Translations under genes and position numbers: made by a program
Notes under the pieces: generated by a model
What the model saw: the letters and a program-made list of their open reading frames with translations, nothing else
Databases searched by the model: none
Told to the model about the DNA's origin: nothing
Origin: Hydrogenophilales bacterium 16-64-46
GTDB lineage: Bacteria; Pseudomonadota; Gammaproteobacteria; Burkholderiales; Thiobacillaceae
Assembly (NCBI GenBank): GCA_002281775.1
Contig: NCGY01000001.1
Location: 1-64,000 of the forward strand
DNA length: 64,000 bases
Direction: 5' to 3'
In this document: one piece after another, positions 57,915 to 64,000 of the stretch
Layout: the number at the start of each line of letters is the position of its first letter
Numbering within the stretch: position 1 is the stretch's first letter

Positions 57915-59351
57915 ATGACACGCCGAGAGAAAATGACGCACAAGGCTAAATTCGTTCTGGTGGGACTGGCCGGCTTGCTGGCCGGTGCAGCGTTGACAGT
58001 CAACCTTTCGGCGGTTGCCGACAAGGACGCGCAGACAGCCTTGCCTGTCGAGGAGTTGCGCGCCTTCACGGATGTCTTTGCGCGCATCAAGAACGATTAT
58101 GTCGAGCCCGTCGAAGACAAGAAGCTGATCAACGAAGCGATCAACGGCATGTTGAGTGGCCTGGACCCGCATTCGGCCTACCTCGATGCAGAGGGGTTCA
58201 AGGACCTTCAGGTTGGCACCCAGGGCGAGTTCGGCGGCCTTGGCATCGAGGTCGGGATGGAAGACGGTTTCGTCAAGGTGGTGTCGCCCATCGAGGATAC
58301 GCCGGCTTTCAAGGCGGGCGTCAAGGCGGGCGATCTCATCGTCAAGCTCGACGATACCCCGGTCAAGGGGCTGACCCTGAACGACGCGGTCAAGCGGATG
58401 CGCGGCAAGCCCGGTTCGACAATCAAGCTCACCATCGTCCGCAAGGGCGTCGACAAGCCGCTGGTGCTGACCCTGACGCGTGCCGTCATCAAGATCCGCA
58501 GCGTGAAATCCCAGTTGCTGGAGAATGGCTACGGCTATGTTCGTGTCACCCAGTTCCAGGAGCACACCGGCGAATTGCTCGTTGAGGCGCTGGGCAAGCT
58601 CTACAAGGACAACAAGGCCCCGCTCAAGGGCCTGATCCTGGATTTGCGCAATGACCCCGGTGGTCTGCTGAACGGTGCCGTGGCCGTGACCGCCGCCTTC
58701 GTCAAGCCGGACAGCCTGGTGGTTTACACCGAAGGTCGCACCGAAGACGCCAAGATGCGCTTGACTGCCAGCCGCGAGCATTATCTTCGCCCGATGCAGA
58801 TCGATTATCTGAAAAATCTGCCGGAAGGCGTGAAGCAGGTGCCCATGGTCGTGCTGGTCAACAGCGGCTCCGCGTCGGCGTCGGAGATCGTCGCCGGCGC
58901 ACTGCAGGATCACAAGCGCGCGGTCATTATGGGTACGCGCACTTTCGGCAAGGGCTCGGTGCAGACCATCCTGCCGCTGGGCAACGGCACGGCGATCAAG
59001 CTCACCACGGCGCGCTATTTCACGCCCAACGGCCGATCCATCCAGGCCAAGGGGATCGAGCCTGACATCGTCATCGAAGACCCCGCCATGCCGGAAAATG
59101 ACGATGGGCTCGGCATACGCGAAGCGGATCTCGACAAGCACCTGGCGAATCCCGCAGGGGAGGAGGTTCCTTCCACCCCCGCGAGTCAGGCGGACGAGAC
59201 GGACAAGCCAGCACCTGCAAGCAAGCCTGCGGACAGCAAGGACAACAAGCGCGTACCGCTCGAGCCGGGTGAAGTCGTGTCCAGGAATGATTTCCAGGTG
59301 AATCAGGCGTTGAACCTGCTCAAGGGCTTGCAGATTCTCCAGAATCGCTGA
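57915..59351 (+). CDS. carboxyl-terminal processing protease CtpA (S41)
   Basis: This 478-residue periplasmic protease has a membrane helix (LVGLAGLLAGAALTV), a PDZ domain (about 100-180), and the catalytic serine in NSGSASASEIVAG near residue 320 with lysine in FGKGSVQTI. The C-terminal 70 residues are Pro/Lys-rich. It trims C-termini of periplasmic proteins. ATG at 57915 is two bases after the envC stop. Confidence 0.93.
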   Translation: MTRREKMTHKAKFVLVGLAGLLAGAALTVNLSAVADKDAQTALPVEELRAFTDVFARIKNDYVEPVEDKKLINEAINGMLSGLDPHSAYLDAEGFKDLQVGTQGEFGGLGIEVGMEDGFVKVVSPIEDTPAFKAGVKAGDLIVKLDDTPVKGLTLNDAVKRMRGKPGSTIKLTIVRKGVDKPLVLTLTRAVIKIRSVKSQLLENGYGYVRVTQFQEHTGELLVEALGKLYKDNKAPLKGLILDLRNDPGGLLNGAVAVTAAFVKPDSLVVYTEGRTEDAKMRLTASREHYLRPMQIDYLKNLPEGVKQVPMVVLVNSGSASASEIVAGALQDHKRAVIMGTRTFGKGSVQTILPLGNGTAIKLTTARYFTPNGRSIQAKGIEPDIVIEDPAMPENDDGLGIREADLDKHLANPAGEEVPSTPASQADETDKPAPASKPADSKDNKRVPLEPGEVVSRNDFQVNQALNLLKGLQILQNR

Positions 59352-59408
59352 ACGGCTGCCTGCTGTTGTCAGGCGGTATACTGGCCCCTATCGCCAGATG
59401 GGGGTGCC

Positions 59409-59804
59409 ATGCGTCCATGTGACCTCGAAAAATGCCGGGAAATCGTGTTCCATCCCCTGCCTGCCGGGCAGGTGGAGCGCGTGCTGGCTTTATTCGACGG
59501 TCTGGAGGGCTTGCGTGTGCAGCGAGGCACGCGCCCCCACACCGTCATCGTGCACTATCACGTGTGTGAGTACACGCTGGAAGGCCTGGAGTCCGCCTTG
59601 GCGAGTCAGGGCTTCCACCTCGACGGCAGCCTGATGAGCAAGCTGCGACGCGCGCTGGCCTACTATTGCGAAAGCGTGCAGCGCCGCAATGTCGCGGCGA
59701 ACGAGCCCGATCTCAAATCCCAGCAGGCATTCATGAAAGTCTACGATTGCCATCTGCATGGCGATCGTGACGACACGCCGGAAGAATGGCGCGACTACAA
59801 ATAG
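59409..59804 (+). CDS. hypothetical protein, possible ferredoxin-like fold
   Basis: This 131-residue protein of unknown family begins MRPCDLEKCREIVFHPLPAG. Secondary structure by eye is strand, helix (GQVERVLALFDGLEGL), two strands around VIVHYHVCEYT, helix and strand, as in HMA-like domains. It has four cysteines and no signal peptide. The C-terminal part has an acidic tail with TPEEWRDY. It sits between ctpA and the E1-like gene and is likely in the same operon. Confidence 0.72.
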   Translation: MRPCDLEKCREIVFHPLPAGQVERVLALFDGLEGLRVQRGTRPHTVIVHYHVCEYTLEGLESALASQGFHLDGSLMSKLRRALAYYCESVQRRNVAANEPDLKSQQAFMKVYDCHLHGDRDDTPEEWRDYK

Positions 59805-59820
59805 GACTCATCTTGCCCGC

Positions 59821-60591
59821 ATGAGTCTGGACGATCCGCAACTGCTGCGTTATAGCCGGCATATCCTGCTTCCCGAAATCGGTGTCGAAGGTCAATCGCG
59901 TATTGTGCAGGCCTATGTGCTGGTCGTGGGTGCGGGCGGACTGGGCTGCCCGGCTGCGCTCTACCTTGGCGCGTCGGGTGTCGGACGACTGGTGCTGGCG
60001 GACGGCGACACCGTTGATCTCACCAACCTTCAACGCCAGATCGGCCACGACAGCGCCGCGTTGGGGGAAAACAAGGCACAGTCACTCGCGCGCAGGATAC
60101 ACGCCATCAACCCCGGAATACGGGTCGAACCCCATGCGCAGGATTTGTCTGGGGAAGGACTTGAGGCACTCGTCGGCGCGGTCGATCTGGTTGTCGATGC
60201 CAGCGATAATTTCGCGACGCGTCATGCTGTCAATCGCGCCTGCGTGGCGCAGGGCAAACCGCTGGTCTCCGGCGCGGCGATCGGGTTTTCCGGGCAGGTG
60301 GCGGTGTTCGATACGCGACATCCCCGTGCGCCCTGTTACCACTGCCTGTTTCCGGAGCAGGCGGGCGAAGCGGAAGTGCGCTGTGCCGAAGCGGGCGTGT
60401 TTTCGCCGCTGGTCGGCATCATCGGCGCGATGCAGGCCGCCGAGGCGCTGAAGTTGCTGGTGGGGGTGGGCGAATCCCTAACCGGACGGCTGATGCTGTG
60501 GGATGGCCTGCGCACCGAGGCGCGGGTGGTCCGGGTGCCGCGCGATCCGGATTGTCCGGTATGCGGCGGTCGGGCTGCTCAGGCTGGGTGA
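59821..60591 (+). CDS. E1-like adenylyltransferase, MoeB/ThiF/HesA family
   Basis: This 256-residue protein has the nucleotide-binding GAGGLGCPAALYLGASGVG, the ADGDTVDLTNLQRQI motif and zinc pairs CYHC and CPVC. It activates the C-terminal Gly-Gly of a ubiquitin-like sulfur carrier (MoaD or ThiS). Which carrier is served is unclear, since neither is nearby. ATG at 59821 is preferred. The 3' end overlaps that of slmA by 13 bases on the other strand. Confidence 0.88.
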   Translation: MSLDDPQLLRYSRHILLPEIGVEGQSRIVQAYVLVVGAGGLGCPAALYLGASGVGRLVLADGDTVDLTNLQRQIGHDSAALGENKAQSLARRIHAINPGIRVEPHAQDLSGEGLEALVGAVDLVVDASDNFATRHAVNRACVAQGKPLVSGAAIGFSGQVAVFDTRHPRAPCYHCLFPEQAGEAEVRCAEAGVFSPLVGIIGAMQAAEALKLLVGVGESLTGRLMLWDGLRTEARVVRVPRDPDCPVCGGRAAQAG

Positions 60592-61163
60592 ACGGCGAGC
60601 AGCCGCGAAATCAGCAATTCGATATCCCCGCCGGGGGCGCGGGTGAAACCGCTCTTGGCAAACTGATGCCAGCGTCCGACAACGGTACAGAGCAGGAGAT
60701 TGGCGAGCGGCGCGCTGAACTCGGCCGAGGATTCGCCGGCCAGACGCAGGCACTGGCGCAATTGTGCTTCCAGCCGGTCATGCAGCTGGTTGATGCGTTT
60801 TTGCAGGCGTTCGTTCTCGTGGACCAAGGCCTCGCCGATCAGCACCCGCGTCATACCGGGATTCTTTGCCGCAAAATTCAGCAGCATGGCGAGTATGGCT
60901 TCCACCTGGGCCAGAGGCGAGGGCGTGTCGGCCGTGATGCGGGCAATGAGCCCGAACAGGGTCTGTTCGATGAATTCGATCAGGCCTTCGTACATCTGCG
61001 CCTTGCTGGAAAAATGCCGGTACAGCGCCGCTTCCGACACGCCGATGCGGGCGGCAAGTGCGGCTGTGGTGATTTTTTCCGGTTGTGGTTCCTGCAGCAT
61101 GGCGGCAAGTGTCTGCAGGATTTGCAGACGGCGCTCGCCCGGCTTTCTGGCTTCCCCTTCCAT
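60579..61163 (-). CDS. slmA: nucleoid occlusion factor SlmA (TetR family)
   Basis: This 194-residue TetR protein has the HTH segment ITTAALAARIGVSEAALYRH followed by FSSKAQMYEGLIEFIEQTLF, as in SlmA. It blocks FtsZ assembly over the chromosome by binding specific sites. The start is ATG at 61163. It is transcribed toward the E1-like gene and lies downstream of the tRNA gene. Confidence 0.9.
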   Translation of the reverse strand: MEGEARKPGERRLQILQTLAAMLQEPQPEKITTAALAARIGVSEAALYRHFSSKAQMYEGLIEFIEQTLFGLIARITADTPSPLAQVEAILAMLLNFAAKNPGMTRVLIGEALVHENERLQKRINQLHDRLEAQLRQCLRLAGESSAEFSAPLANLLLCTVVGRWHQFAKSGFTRAPGGDIELLISRLLAVHPA

Positions 61164-61215
61164 CGAACATCCTTGTCTTTTTCGTGACGGGATTATCAAC
61201 GAAATTGGAAAAGTT

Positions 61216-61292
<77 letters not shown>

Positions 61293-61308
61293 GGGAAAAC
61301 TGTCCGGA

Positions 61309-63127
<1,819 letters not shown>

Positions 63128-63198
63128 AGGCTTTCTCCGCTCAAATTTTCCGGCGAGCCGTGTGTGGCGAGGCCGAAAAAATCTTTCAAAAACCGAGC

Positions 63199-63226
63199 AT
63201 TATACCGCAATGATGGTCATTGTCTT
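63199..63226 (-). promoter_or_regulatory. candidate sigma-70 promoter for rpoD
   Basis: On the minus strand TATAAT at 63199-63204 is preceded by AAGACA at 63221-63226 with a 16-base spacer. It lies in the 114-base gap between dnaG and rpoD and would start transcription about 65 bases before the rpoD GTG. Confidence 0.5.
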
Positions 63227-63241
63227 GACATTTTCATCAAG

Positions 63242-64000
63242 CTAGGACCGTGCCAGATCGCTCAGCTCGGCGTGTTCCTCCGCGCTCAGACTAGACAGGG
63301 GCCGGGCGGCGAGTTCTCCCATCCGGCGGCGGCGCCAGTCCGCGCGTATCTGATTGACCGCGCCATCGAACTCGGTGTTCCAGTCCCACTGGTCATCGGT
63401 TTCCAGCAGGTCGACCATCAGTTCGTCTATGAGCGTGGCCAGGGTGGTGTCACGTGCTGCCTCGGACAGCATGGCGGGCCGGCTGTCGGGCCCCAGCGTC
63501 GGTAGCCATACCGCCAGCTGCCGGACGGCCTGGCTCAGGGGGTCGTGGGGATCGAGCCAGCGTGTGTCAACTTCCGCAGCGCGGCCGGGGTTCATCAGCA
63601 GGATGCGGGCGAGGCTCCGCAGGCTGGAGGGCGCGGGGCGTTTGCCGGGCCGGGACAGCGGCCGGGCAAAGCGTGAAGAAGGCCGCCCGGGCGGTCCGAG
63701 TTCTTCGAGGGGAACGCGTGCGCGCTCTGCCAACTGGCGGCGGATCAGGCTGGCCAGCAATGGGGCGGCGATCCTGTCGACTAGTGGACGCGCCTGTTTG
63801 AGCAGGGCGGCCTGGCCTTCCTGGGTGTCGAGCCGCCGGTCGCGCACCAGCTCGCGTATGAGGAAGGCCGACAGCGGCAGGGTGTCGCTGTCGAGCAGTT
63901 GCAGGAAGCGGTCCTTGCCCTGCGCGCGAATATAGCTGTCGGGGTCTTCGCCTTCGGGCAGGAAGAGGAAGCGGACTTCCTTGCCATCCTGCAGCGCTTC
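63242..64000 (-). CDS. dnaG: DNA primase DnaG, C-terminal part
   Basis: This open frame enters from the right edge and encodes 252 residues to the stop at 63242. The sequence LFLPEGEDPDSYIRAQGKD is the TOPRIM-end segment of DnaG, and the rest is the C-terminal helicase-binding domain ending EHAELSDLARS. It precedes rpoD on the same strand, the usual macromolecular-synthesis operon order. The N-terminal part lies outside the window. Confidence 0.93.
   Translation of the reverse strand, partial: EALQDGKEVRFLFLPEGEDPDSYIRAQGKDRFLQLLDSDTLPLSAFLIRELVRDRRLDTQEGQAALLKQARPLVDRIAAPLLASLIRRQLAERARVPLEELGPPGRPSSRFARPLSRPGKRPAPSSLRSLARILLMNPGRAAEVDTRWLDPHDPLSQAVRQLAVWLPTLGPDSRPAMLSEAARDTTLATLIDELMVDLLETDDQWDWNTEFDGAVNQIRADWRRRRMGELAARPLSSLSAEEHAELSDLARS

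Overview
The window reads as chromosomal DNA of a GC-rich betaproteobacterium. The basis is the gene content and order: dnaG-rpoD, gpmI-envC-ctpA, secB-gpsA, a gshA-gshB-EIIA-ptsH-ptsI run, pilT/pilU and prkA-yeaH-spoVR. I infer a Nitrosomonadales or Thiobacillus-like relative but cannot prove the genus from sequence alone. Coding density is high, and no stretch over 300 bases lacks a gene. The largest gaps are 121-374, which holds a palindromic element, and 28504-28759, which holds a sigma-54-type promoter.

Positions 1-12.6 kb are a surface-polysaccharide locus for ABC-transporter-dependent capsule export. It starts with the tail of an alpha-oxoamine-synthase-like gene. A 166-bp MITE-like palindrome follows, then kpsE, kpsM, kpsT, a glycosyltransferase, an FkbM methyltransferase, a Wza/BexD-type outer-membrane lipoprotein, a second glycosyltransferase, a one-domain KpsC-like Kdo transferase, KpsS, a short-chain dehydrogenase and an LTA-synthase-like phosphotransferase. 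Start and stop codons overlap repeatedly, which indicates one or two long operons.

12.6-23.8 kb is mixed housekeeping: a DUF4124/glutaredoxin-like protein, oligopeptidase A, gamma carbonic anhydrase, two TlpA-like thioredoxins, EttA, a diguanylate cyclase, a frameshifted YhcH gene, SlyX, a HemJ-like membrane protein, an RlmL-like methyltransferase and a Phd/PIN toxin-antitoxin pair. 23.8-28.5 kb is the stress operon prkA-yeaH-spoVR (minus strand) with a near-consensus sigma-54 site ahead of prkA. 28.7-35.3 kb carries pilT/pilU back to back with yggS-proC-yggT-yggU and a dynamin-like GTPase.

35.4-42.5 kb (minus strand) holds a ClC channel and a compact gshA-gshB-apbE-EIIA-ptsH-ptsI operon, with glutathione synthesis beside a PTS phosphorelay that lacks a local permease. 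42.6-46.8 kb has TrmL, an unknown membrane-anchored protein and a large PAS/GAF/GGDEF/EAL protein. 46.8-55 kb (minus strand) is a redox and export region: arsR, then an RND efflux pair, a DUF2892 protein, a rhodanese, GrxC, TrxC, SecB, an SH3 protein and GpsA. The ArsR regulator has the Cys39/Cys105 pair of SqrR/BigR persulfide sensors. A perfect 16-bp palindrome lies in front of the efflux genes, with a degenerate copy in front of arsR/gpmI. Together these suggest a sulfide or persulfide response.

55-64 kb runs gpmI-envC-ctpA, an unknown ORF and a MoeB/HesA-like E1 enzyme on plus. slmA, tRNA-Ile(CAU), rpoD and the C-terminal part of dnaG lie on minus. As written, rpoD lacks about 98 bp across regions 2.2-2.3 and is frameshifted. 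Since the gene is essential, either the assembly is wrong here or something very unusual is present.
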